Below are positions 42,450 through 53,300 of a stretch of DNA of 64,000 bases, one piece after another. The DNA is taken from assembly GCA_025617745.1 (NCBI GenBank), contig CM046869.1, forward strand, positions 12,729,168 to 12,793,167, read 5' to 3'. Source of the DNA: Heliocidaris erythrogramma (Eukaryota; Echinodermata; Echinoidea; Camarodonta; Echinometridae). The position numbers and the translations under genes are program-made. How positions within the stretch are numbered: position 1 is the first letter of the stretch; every line of letters begins with the position of its first letter. A model generated the notes under the pieces. The model searched no databases. It was not told the DNA's origin and saw nothing but the letters and a program-made list of their open reading frames with translations.

Positions 42450-45400
42450 GTATGTGTTTGCTGTTTGCCTAAATTGTTTTGAATTTTTTTTTATCTAGCC
42501 TGACAAAGGTGACATAATTGGTGTATTACGAATGACTCGAAATATTCATGGTTTTAACGAATCACAAGTTAGGGATTTTTTAAATCTAAAAACTTCTTGG
42601 CGATACAAGAAGACTATCTGATTGTTTACATAATGTTCAAACTGCTTCCAACTGCTTATTCACTGGCTTGATTAGAATAACCACATATAGTGAGAAAAAA
42701 AATGTTACATACAAAATAATTACAGAGATCAGTAAGGTTGTATTTATCTATACCAAAATTGGAGATAGTATTATGGAATGTCTGGACAAAAGTGTGGAAA
42801 ATGATGGTCGAATTTATCTTTGGCATATATAAGCTAATGGCTTTTTGGATGTGGCTGAAACATTGTAACCCCTGTGTGTATGTTGGTGTGTGAGTATTCA
42901 TTAGGATGTGTGAGGGCGTAGTTTTGTGGGTGTGTGGGTATGTGTGTGTGTGTGTGTGTGTGTGGTTCTATCGTAAGATGTACAAAGAAGTTGTTAGCCA
43001 TTGGATGGAGTAAGCCAGGATGACAGTGGGTGGAGGTAATGTGAGACAGCCAGAATGGCGGATGAGGTAATTTTCTCTGGCTTTAATATCCTTTTAGAGC
43101 ATTTTGGACTAGGATTTTATAAATATTTTTACGTATTTTATGTTGACGAATTTAGTTTTTAGACCCAAAACAACAATAGTTTTTTTTTCTTTTATTTGTC
43201 ATCGATATAATTGCGTGGACGTTAAGTAACTGTAAAGATATGTTGCATTCTGGCATCATCCTCGCATTTGGTTGGACATAAAGAACTCTCCTCATCCTCA
43301 AAAGCAGCCCGCAGTGACCATACCCTCTATACTCAAGAAGAAAAAGATAATGTGAAACAAGAAAATATATTAACTTTATGTATTTCGGGAACTTTCATTA
43401 TTGTCCGAATTTAATTCAAAACTGTTTTAAATATGACGTCATTACTGCTCTCTGGTTGGAGATGTTTCTCTATTGACCTTCGTACTTCATACCATCATTA
43501 AAAACTCCCACCCATGGTGCAGATTTAAACTTGATACCCCCATAAGGGATCCCTCAAAGTTATAGGTATTCTTCTGATCATAGAGGTCCCTCTATTGAAT
43601 GTAATATGTCTTTATGTTTTCACACTCTGTTCCAGCATTTGAAGCCAGTGATTATAATACATGTATTCTTACTCGAGCAACAGTTCCAGAGTGAGTACTT
43701 TAGAATTCATTCTTATAAGCATTTACATTACCTTCCATAAATGTCAAAATATTACAATTTATATTAATAGGATACTTTTCTACACTGCTTTCGATCATCA
43801 TCCCTAAGTGCAACGCCATAGTTTGATACGTGTGATATATTAACAAATAAAGAGAATATTTGACAATGAATATTGTATTATGAGAATGTCCCGATATTTG
43901 CTCTGGTTCCGGGCTATATTTCGTCAAAGATGATATTATAGGGTTGGGGTATCACCTGGGTTCAGGGGAGCGTTTTTTTCAGTGAATTTTACTAACATAT
44001 TTTCCCTCAGCCAATCAGATGAAAGGATTTCAGTAGCTTATAACAGTTGTCGGTAAAAATCACTGACAAAACGCTTGATGAAACGCTCCCCAGGCTAGGT
44101 GTGGGATTAACGTTATAGGGTCAGGTTAAGTGTTTGTTCCAGGGTTGCAGTTAAAGATACGGTTAGTGTACAATATTGATCGCGGAACATGTTTCGTACA
44201 ACCAAGAATATATTATTGCATGTTATCAACAGGTACTCTCTGTCACGATACATGCCCTGAAATACCACAAGATGTCTGTCCTTATGGTGTCTCTGAACAG
44301 ACTGGGGAATTAGTCAAGTTGGTTCCCAAGTATCTACCACGTAATCACCCTGAATATGACGTCAGAACGCCAGAAGAATCGAGAGACAAAACGAACTTGT
44401 ATTGCGCACATCCGGGTAGGGGTTTTTTTTATCATTATTTTTGTTATTTGGGCCAATAACTTTTCATTCAGAACTCGAAATAATATACCAGAAGCATAAG
44501 AAGAAACATCAAACAATTATGCACATGATATGTCCATTTTTGTTGGATGATTATATTGCGTTTGATGCTAGGAATTTTAAAGATGAGAAAAAGCTTTAAA
44601 ATCCTTTCAAAAAATTATTGTTTCTTTTAATCAAAATTGGCAATTTTTTTCAACCAAAAATTCCAATGGTCACCCGCGAGTGAAATTTAGTATCACAAAG
44701 GGGCACAGATTTTCTGCCTTCAAAGACAACATAAACCAAATATTCATTACTTTAGAGGTACATTGTAGACAAGTGAGTCACGATTTGTTTATGTGAATAC
44801 ATGCAGAATAGAACTGTCATCATCATAAAAACTAGACTTGAAATGTAAAATACAGTTTTTGATATTGTACTCCCCGATTGCGTGAAATTTGAAGGCAATG
44901 TAAAATCAACTTCAAAATTATTTTTTTTCCTTACCTCAACCCCTCTTTCCCTTTTTTGTAGCATGTTACCCACAACCCTGTTTAAATGGAGGAACCTGCA
45001 CGGAGGAACTCAGTGGATTTAGCTGCTCTTGCCAGGAAGGTTATGTGGGAATGCGTTGCGAAAATGGTAAATTTTCTTTATGGCAACTTTTGCTCTCTAA
45101 CACAAGTATCTCCATATGAACAGTCGTGTTATGTGAAAGGGATATGATGACGAGAACACGAAGGGGGAAAGACGAGAAGAAAGGGGAAAAACAGAGAAGA
45201 AGAAGAATTTTAGAGCGATTGGACAAATGTATTAAAGCATCAATTTTGAATTACAAAATCTAGAATTTTTTTTGTGTTTGCAAGAATTTTTTTTTTGTGT
45301 TTATATTTTTATTTTCTTCTAACGTATAGAAGTTGTGTTATCTCCTTGATACCAGTGGAAAGCAAATATCTACTAGTTGTAAGCCTTGAATAGATTATCA

Positions 45401-48400
45401 TTGCTATCAAATATCAATCATGATCTGAAACGTTTTGAAGATAATACACCTTTGTTTCAAAGCTAATATCATTATTAAGAAGAAGAATAACTGTTTCTTA
45501 TATAGCGTCTCACCATTTACAACGTAACCGACAAAAACGCTTCCAGGATCATTACCCCGCTCACTGGAATCAATTACGATTCTGCTCTTAACAGTAACAG
45601 TAACAGTGCCATGCTAATCCCATCACATTGACGATCACATAATACCGGACACCCATTTAACACCTGGGTGGAGAGGAGCAATATAGATTAAATGCCTTCT
45701 TCAAGGACCGCGCCTGAACCCACGACCTTTATATTCCAAGTAAAGTGATTAAACGATTCGACTACGACAATACAATTGAATGTGATCGTATGTAAAAAGA
45801 TGAATGGTATCAAATCAAAAGCGTTGCAATGAAAGTAATCTCAATGGTCTTTGCTTCGTATCTTCTAAATCTAGAAACTTTGAATTTCAACTTCATTAAA
45901 GTTCTTGATTGTTTGCAGAATCACCTTAATCTCTGTGGTTCAAGATCATCTGACGTTGCTTTTCTTCCTGTCCAATCTCTGAATAGATCTCTGCCCAGTG
46001 GGGTGGATTTATGGGAACACCAAATGTTTCATGATCGCTGATGATAATATGACAAGTACTTGGCAAGACACACGTGATTACTGTGACGCCCTTAGCGCGG
46101 TAACACTGGGTAACGATGATACGGTTGAACCGTCGTTGCTGTTCATAGAGAGCGAGGAAGAATTCGATTTCCTGGATCCCCACGTCGTCAGCAATAGGGC
46201 TTGGATGAACTGTCGAGACATCGTGGTCCATGGGACGTGGGTTTGTGTCAATGATAGAGCAGGGACCATCAGTACATACAGAAGTAGGTATAGAATACAA
46301 ATATTTAGTGTTTTGAGCGAGATGGTAAGACTATGAGATAAATATTGAAGCCGTTCTATTCAAGGATGCTGTAGCAGAATTGGATTCAAATGGATTCAGG
46401 GTATGTCACGGAGCATAATATCTTTGCAATTCTCGGTAAGGGTTTGTGAGCATTATTTGATATTCTCAATACACTAGGAATAGATTATATCTCAACGAAA
46501 CACAAAAGGCAAAAACGTGGTACAACATTCGTATGTGGATGACTATTTGACTACCACTAAACAAGCTTTGAATTGCCTTTCATTAAAGGGATCTCCATCG
46601 CTAGTCGAATTTTCAAAACATGTACTTTGTAGGTATTTAAAATTCTTAATTGTTGGCTTTACTTGATGCGCTGCGATTTGTATGGTGTATGTGTGTGTGC
46701 GCGCGCACGTGTGTGTGTATGTGTTTATTCTAATGAAGCGACTTTAAACACATACATAATTTGTAGAGATTCAGCACGACTATTAATGCAATGCACAGAA
46801 GTGAATACGTGTTAGTTGTGTTTTTTTGGGGGGCACTCGTTTTTCTGAAGGTTCGTTTTTCCGGAGGTTCCTATTTCCTAAGGTTCATAATTCCGAAACA
46901 CAAATTTCCCATGCCTGGGGTTCATATAAAAAGGGTTCACAATTCCGAACATTTGTTGCATTATTCCGAGGTTCCTTATTCCGAAGGTTCGTTTATCCGA
47001 AGGTTCATAATTCCAAGAATGAATTAAGGTTCATATTTCCGAAGATTCATAATTCCGAAAAAGAAAAAGGGTTCATAATTCCGAAAATGAAATAGGGTTC
47101 ATAATTCCGAAAATGAAATAAGGTACCTAAAAAGGAGGGAGGGGGCCAAAACGACCGAGCGTCTCCCCCCCCCCCCCCAAAAAAAAAAAAACAACAACAA
47201 CAACAACAAAAAAAAAACAAAGGGAGAGAGATAAAAGAGGGGGAATAAAACGATTACAGAATAAGAACCAGTGAATTATGTGGCGGCTGCCAGATCAATT
47301 CTATTTTTCCTCATGCTATTCTATGTTTTTATCCTTCTTTCATTTCCTCTTTCTATCTTTTCTTTGTTTCCCTTCTATCTTCTTTTTTTCTATCTTTCCT
47401 TATGTTATTCTTTGTTTTGTTTTGTTTTTTTGTTTTTTGTTTTTGTTTTTCATTTCCTCTTTCTATCTACAACATAACATAAGGAAAAATAGAATTATCT
47501 GGCGGCCACCAGATAATTCTATATTTCCTTATACATGTATTATCTTATTTTCCTTCTATCTTCTTCACTTTCTATCTTGCCTAATGTTATTCTTTGTTTT
47601 ATTCTTTTCTTTGCCTTCTATCTTTCCTTATGTTATTCTTTGTTTAATCCTTCTATCATTTCCTCTTTCTATCTTCATTATGCTATTCTTTGTTTAAGTT
47701 TCTTCTATCTTCTTCTCTTTCTATATTTCCTTATGTTATTCTTTTTTAAATTCTATCATTTTCTCTTTCTGTATTCATTATAATAAAAATAGGAAACAAT
47801 AAGATAAAAAGAAAGAATAACAAAATGAAAGAGAGGGAGATAGAAGGGTAAAAACAAAGAATAACATAACAGTTAGAAAGAGAAGATGATGGAAGGAAAA
47901 CAACAAAACACCGGCGGCCGCTGGATAAATATTTGGCGGCCGGCAGATAATTCCCTATTTTCCCCTAATGTTATGTTGTTTTCCTTCTCTTGTTTTTCTC
48001 TAACCTTCCTTATGTTATTCTTTGTTTTTATGCTTCTGTCTTCTGCTCTTTCGATCTTTCCTTTTGTTAGTCTTTGTTTTTATCTCATCGATTCCTATTT
48101 GTAACAAAATTAACATAGACAGAGAAAATGATAGAATAAAAACAGAAAAAAACATAAGGAAACATAGAAAGAGAAGAAGATAGAAGAAACTTAAATAAAG
48201 AAATAGCATAATGAAGACAGAAAGAGGAAATGATAGAAGGATTAAACAAAGAATAACATAAGAGGAAATGATAGGAGGATAAAAACAAAGAATAAAATTA
48301 GGAAAGAGAGAAGGCAAAGATAAAAGAATAAAACAAAGAATAACATAAGAAAAGTGGAAAGTGAAGAAGATAGAAGGAAAACAACATAATATAAGAAAAG

Positions 48401-48630
48401 AGAGAATTTTCTGGCGGCCGCCTGATAATTCTATTTCTCCCTATGTTCTGTTGTAGATAGAAAGAGGAAATGAAAGAAGGATAAAAACAAAGAATAACAT
48501 AATTAAAAATAGTAAGAGAAGAAGATAGAAGGAAAAATAAAGAATAACATAAGGAAAAATAATTATCCGGCGGCCGCCAGATAATAATTCTGTAATAGTT
48601 TTCTTTTTAATGTTATCTCTCTCTCTTATA

Positions 48631-48697
<67 letters not shown>

Positions 48698-48887
48698 AAC
48701 CCTTGGTATAGATAGGGGTGTGCTCAGTCATTTTGCCCCCCCCCCCTCCCTCCTTTTTAGGTTCCTTATTTCATTTTCGGAATTATGAACCCTATTTTTT
48801 TTTACCGGAATTACGAACCCTATTTCATTTTTCGGAAATACGAACCTTCGGAATTATAAACCCTCTTTCATTTTCCTTTTAATTTTA

Positions 48888-48918
<31 letters not shown>

Positions 48919-49475
48919 TTGAACCCTTGATATAGATAGGGGATAGGGGTGTGCTCAGTCATTTTGCCCCCCCCCCCCCCCCCTCCCTCCTTTTTAGGTT
49001 CCTTATTTCATTTTCGGAATTACAAACCCTATTTCAATTTCGGAATTACGAACCTTCGGAATTATAAACCCTCTTTCATTTTCGGAAAACGAACCATCGG
49101 AAACACGACATGTAACCGGGTTTTTTTTTTTCTTCCTTTCTTCAAATTGCAATGTGGCAACGTTTTAAGAAGAGCAAATTGAATTTGAAGCGTTGCTAAG
49201 ATATTTGTAGCACTTTAAAAATCCATTATTTCCTTAATATCTTCATTATTATTATTATTATTATCTATATTATTGTTGTCATCATGTTATCATTACGATG
49301 TATATTAAGTGATATTATTTCATCACATATCTATTAACTTTCAGACTGGGGAGATCAGCAACCTGCCAATGCTAATAATCACTGTATGACTCTGAACACG
49401 AAAAATGGTAAAATGCACGACACGATGTGTACTACTTTGACGGCAAAAATCTGCCAAGTCAAGATCCCATCATAA
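42447..49475 (+). CDS. gene B: secreted EGF-CTLD lectin-like protein (plus strand)
   Basis: Model: ATG at 42447-42449, then exons 43636-43690, 44233-44415, 44962-45066, 45987-46283 and 49345-49475 with a stop codon. The sum is 774 bp, exactly 258 codons, so all phases agree. Domain order: signal peptide, 61-residue unrecognised domain, one EGF, CTLD split over two exons. Paralogous to gene A on the opposite strand about 20 kb away, and the better preserved of the two because the CTLD is complete. Secretion is inferred from the signal peptide and disulfide-type domains. The start exon is the weakest part. No polyadenylation signal could be assigned. Confidence 0.8.
42939..42963. repeat. GT dinucleotide run
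   Basis: About 12 GT units in the first intron of the gene B model. Confidence 0.8.
43636..43690 (+). CDS. gene B, signal-peptide exon
   Basis: 55 bp reading HLKPVIIIHVFLLEQQFQ plus one base; acceptor TTCCAG|CAT, donor A|GTGAGT. It shares the HLK start, the FLL core and phase with the gene A exon at 21436-21484. The hydrophobic stretch II..HVFLL fits a signal-peptide core. Confidence 0.55.
44233..44415 (+). CDS. gene B, 61-codon unrecognised domain exon
   Basis: 183 bp, phase 1-1, same length as in gene A. Words: [45 protein letters not shown] and NLYCAHPG. It has one extra cysteine (LCHD) where gene A has FGDG. Nucleotide identity with gene A is very high from about 44290 on, including many synonymous positions. 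No family recognised; a disulfide-bonded extracellular module is inferred from the cysteines. Confidence 0.8.
44962..45066 (+). CDS. gene B, EGF exon
   Basis: 105 bp, phase 1-1: CYPQPCLNGGTC, TEELSGFSCSC, QEGYVGMRCEN. Six cysteines in EGF spacing. Acceptor TTTTGTAG|CA, donor G|GTAAAT. Only one EGF exon is visible before the CTLD, against two in gene A. Confidence 0.85.
45470..45773 (-). mobile_element. tRNA-headed SINE
   Basis: On the minus strand: head GTCGTAGTCGAATCG and GGTCGTGGGTTCAGGCG (B-box-like), body CTCCACCCAGGTGTTAAATG, tail GACGCTATATAAGAAACAG followed by ATT/CTT repeats. Same family as 13686-13935. It lies between the EGF and CTLD exons of gene B, antisense to the gene. Confidence 0.6.
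45987..46283 (+). CDS. gene B, first CTLD exon
   Basis: 297 bp, phase 1-1. It opens DLCPVGWIYGNTKCFMIADD and goes through TWQDTRDYC, LSAV, EPSLLFIESEEEFDFL, RAWMNC and GTWVCVNDR. The acceptor is CTGAATAG; an earlier AG at 45918 would read into a stop, so it was rejected. The donor is A|GTAGGT. This exon holds the first two helices and early strands of the CTLD fold; the rest is in the exon at 49345. Confidence 0.85.
46836..49109. mobile_element. foldback element inside the CTLD intron of gene B
   Basis: Left arm (46836-47120) is an array of words such as GGTTCATAATTCCGAA and GGTTCGTTTTTCCGG; right arm (48755-49109) is the same array inverted (TTCGGAATTATGAACC). The core (47270-48600) alternates TATCTTTCCTTATGTTATTC blocks with their complements, separated by six copies of a GGCGGCCGCCAG-like GC palindrome (near 47281, 47503, 47913, 47933, 48412 and 48569). 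CT run at about 48617-48694. No transposase. Confidence 0.65.
49345..49475 (+). CDS. gene B, last CTLD exon with stop
   Basis: 131 bp, phase 1 start, reading NWGDQQPANANNHCMTLNT, then MHDTMC, then AKICQVKIPS and TAA. The W-G-x-x-x-P, His-Cys, Asp before Cys, and final I-C are the second half of a CTLD. The sugar-specificity triplet (EPN or QPD in calcium-dependent lectins) is QPA, and the usual Trp-Asn-Asp reads Met-His-Asp, so classical calcium-dependent sugar binding is doubtful. Acceptor AACTTTCAG. Confidence 0.85.
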
Positions 49476-51974
49476 AAATATATCGGTAATAGATAATGAA
49501 CGGTTCTAGTAATAATCCAATGGATTAACAACAGTTTCGTTCATTCGATAACTGAAGAAGACTCGGAAATTCCTTTTATTTTCGAGAAATTACTTACTTA
49601 GTTTTGGTTGTGTTATGTAATGGCTGATTCGCTCTGCTAAATTCTATCGACATTTATAAAGCTTCAAATTAAAGTAGAGCAGATCCCAAGATGGAAAAAA
49701 ACATGTTTGAAGGAGGAAACGGATTAGCGTTACCAGACAAATATATATATTGTGCTCTTGTTTGAACCTTAAATATCGCTGGTAATTAGAATCAGCATCC
49801 ATAAAAAAACATAATTTCATGTAACTCATGGTCTTGACCATCATAATGTATTAATGAATAACATGTATATATTTACAATCATTACATCTTTGACTTTGAT
49901 TATTTTTCATGCTATATGGAGAATAGAATATGGAGAAAAAGTCTCGTTTCAGTACTGTTAAAAGGGTGTTATAATACTTTCACGCTTAAAAATACGAATA
50001 TATTATGTTGTTTATGAAAAAAAATGTTTTATTGTAAAGTAAGTAAAGTAAGTTGAAGCAATTCAGAAAAAAAGTTTGTGAAGCGACTCAAGTAACCGAA
50101 GTCAAAATATAACATATTCGGTGTTTCTTTCATCTGATTTCTTTGTAGTTTTTTGGTGACAAACAAATGATTTGATAAGATTACAAGCATTTTTGTTTCA
50201 GAGAAGCACAGTGTAATAATCGAGGGGACCATTAAGTATTATGTTTTTTTTTTCATTTAAAGCATAATACACTGATAAGATTACCTCGATTTATTATCGT
50301 AGGGTTTTTAGAGCGATTTAAATATTTTTGTTATGTTTGAACATGATCTAAAGTTAAATGAAATGGTTGTATTTACAATAATGTCAAGCTGTGTGTCATT
50401 CATTTAGTATGGTCAAGTGTACTGTCTTTATGACATCTAGTCATAAAAGCATACTCATACTAACATCTGACCAGGTTTAAACCTTAAATTAGTTAGTCCA
50501 CTGATTTATAAAGCGACATGACTTGTGCTAATTTCTTCACCTGCACAAACTACCAAAATATCAAAAATACATGTAACTGAAACAGAATAGCAAGAATATT
50601 GTTATCATGAAATTCTTTCTTAATTATCATTTCATGAGGTTATTTTGTTTTGTTTATTAATTTTGTTTAGAATTTGGTTAAACTTCTCTTATAAAAATGA
50701 TTTGTCTTTGGATTTCATTGAATGAATACCAAATTCCAGCAATTATCATACTTTTATGATATTTTATTCCTTCTAACCACAAAAATAACACTATCAGTAA
50801 CCATTCTTGGTCTAATTTTTTCCATGGCTGTATGTATAAGTACCTCATTTGATTGTTTGATGTTCTATTGAGAAAGATTGTACATGTATATCACTTTAAG
50901 ACATCATGTGTGAAAAAGCTAAATTTGTGCGTGGCTTTTTTTGTGTGCATTTTCCAGAGTGTGTGGAGTGTGCGTGCGCACGCGCGCGCGCGCGCGTGTG
51001 TGTGTGTACCATAGGTGTGTACATGATATGTATACGCATTCAAACCGATGACATCGAACAAAGAGAACAATGGGTCATCGGTAGTAATTCAATAGGTCAT
51101 CGGTTGTCAACAATTGGTGAGGTTTATTCCGTCAATGAATTTTGTGACGCAATTCAATAGTGGAGTCATCGGTTGAAATTCGAACAATAGAAAACATAGA
51201 TGTATGTGTGTGTGCGGGTGTGTGTGTTTTAATATGTGTGTCATGTTAAATTCTGTTTGTGACGGTTTGAGCGTTATTTGTATCTGCAAAGACCGCATTA
51301 ATGCCCCTATTCAAAATGTTTGTTCAAACATAACAATCATAAGGAGTACGTTGGCGCAAGTTGATTTTCACACTATCGCAAAAAATGCCCCCTGTTCATC
51401 CAAGCGTAAACACATATCACACAAAAATAGTCTCTCACTCTCCCAGTCTCTCCGAATCTCCCCATCCCTCTCCCGGTTTCTACCGCGCGAGTCCAAAAAA
51501 AGTCTACACGTAGACAATTGCTATTTTGTTTAAAACTCAGTTATGAACGCAAAATTATTATACATATTTTGAAAAAGTAACTTATCCGCATCATTTGGTA
51601 CCATTTGTGTGTGATATGTGTTTACGCTTGGATGAACAGGGGAGATAAGACAATTAGAAAAGGAGATATAGAGAGAGAGAGGGGGGGTGCAAATGGAAAG
51701 GGGAGAGGTATCATCTACTTACTTCAACATGTCTCTTTATTACATTTCCGCGCAACAACATAATTAACCATATACAAATTATATTTCAAAATATGAATAC
51801 AAATAGATATTATCATTTATATTCTGCAGTCAGAGTTTGTATTTAGGTTTAAGTCTATAGCCTATATGACCCCCCCCCCCCCCCCCCGAGGTTATTCTGA
51901 TGTATCCATGAATTATTTTTGTTTTTATAGAATTATAAAATTGACTCTTTCGACCCCCTTTCGGGGTATGAGAG
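49476..51974. other. 3' side of gene B; no further gene recognised
   Basis: AT-rich. Simple repeats: CG/TG run at 50974-51007, a GA run near 51670, poly-C at 51871-51887. The segment 51010-51300 has several TGGGTCATCGGT-like words (ATGGGTCATCGG, AATAGGTCATCGG, TGGAGTCATCGG), a small diverged repeat. The 3' UTR of gene B should lie at the start; its end cannot be placed. Confidence 0.35.
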
Positions 51975-52238
51975 TACAAACAAACATGAAGTATAAATAA
52001 CCATGTATAACAGATTTGTACAAACAAACATGAAGTATAAATAACCATGTATAACAGATTTGTACAAACAAACATGAAGTATAAATAACCATGTATAACA
52101 GATTTGTACAAACAAACATGAAGTATAAATAACCATGTATAACAGATTTGTACAAACAAACATGAAGTATAAATAACCATGTATAACAGATTTGTACAAA
52201 CAAACATGAAGTATAAATAACCATGTATAACAGATTTG
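51975..52238. repeat. six exact 44-bp tandem repeats
   Basis: The unit starts TACAAACAAACATGAAGTAT and ends CATGTATAACAGATTTG; six copies fill 264 bp, followed by diverged sequence with related words to about 52400. Because the minus strand of the unit has no stop in any frame, three overlapping open frames with hydrophobic repeats appear there; I do not regard them as genes. Confidence 0.9.
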
Positions 52239-53113
52239 TGAATACAATTCATGTACATTATACATAGATAATGACACAAAGATACAAACAATAATATAGT
52301 CTATGAGAGTACAAACATGAACAATGTTACCAACTTGTAAATACAATGTATACATAGATAGTGACAATAATATATGATGTATAATATACATTCTATTTAC
52401 CAGCTGCATGAATAAAGCAGGCTGTTTCACTATCTTACCGCTACGAGTACGTGTAGGCCTATGTCCAAACTCTATTTGTACTACCTAAGATGCTTGAACA
52501 ATCTTCCTTTTCTGTTTTCTGGGAAATTTGCAACATAATAAGGCGAGTAAATCTTGTTAAATTCTTCAACTGAGAAGTGCTTTTAGTATCAAAAGTTTTG
52601 TCATGTGCAAAGCACTTGGAAACCTTGTCTTACATAATTTTTAAGGCAAATACAAACGTCTCTCCGGCTTTTGAAAATACGGACAAACAAAAATATAGTG
52701 AAATTCATCTCCTGTATCAGTAGACAAGCAGAGCACACAATCAGCCTAGGGACTCGAGTTGTATATTTGTCAGTGCACATTTCTCGCACCTTTGTATACA
52801 ACAAACGTGCCTCATATCAAGTTGGCCTCTTTTAATTAATTTCATACTGCTAAACTCAGTAATAAATTTGTATAATTTCAGTAGGCCTATACTGTCTAAT
52901 GTACTTTAGTCAGTGATAAAAATAGAATTTGTCTTAGTACATGATCACGATTTGTGTACTCGGATGCGCTGTTCGGTATTTATAAGCAAAAGATATATTC
53001 ACTATTTGTATTCAAATCGGCTAAAGTCCACAATTTGCTGACAAGCATGGATTTTTAAAAAATGGCAGACCATTCCAAATTTTCCGGCCAAGAAAACTTT
53101 ACTTTTTTCCCTC
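52239..53113. other. no gene recognised
   Basis: AT-rich sequence, including diverged remnants of the preceding satellite (ACAATTCATGTACATTATAC, ATACAATGTATACATAGATA). Confidence 0.4.
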
Positions 53114-53300
53114 AACTTTCCACAAGGAAAAAGAGTCGATCATCAACTTTTTTAGGATTCTTAAAATTCCATTTTGGGGATCCCCCCCCCCCCGAACCCC
53201 TGCGAAAACTTAATTTTTCCCCCCAACTTTCCACAAGGAAAAAGAGTCGATCATCAACTTTTTTAGGACTCTTAAGATCCCATTTTGGGGATCCCCCGAA
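53114..53300. repeat. 110-bp direct duplication
   Basis: CAACTTTCCACAAGGAAAAA and TTCCATTTTGGGGATCCCCC occur at about 53115 and again at about 53225 with a few differences. Open frames across it are repeat-derived. Confidence 0.75.

Noticed and set aside
45918-45986. Earlier acceptor (TTTGCAG) for the gene B CTLD exon
   Set aside because: In phase 1 it reads into TAA after three codons; the acceptor at 45986 gives the CTLD start conserved in gene A.
51975-52238. Regularly spaced repeats as a CRISPR array
   Set aside because: The 44-bp units are contiguous with no spacers, and the sequence is eukaryotic.
51830-52430. Three overlapping minus-strand frames with repeated hydrophobic motif
   Set aside because: Direct consequence of a 44-bp repeat without stops on that strand; all three frames encode the same cyclic peptide.
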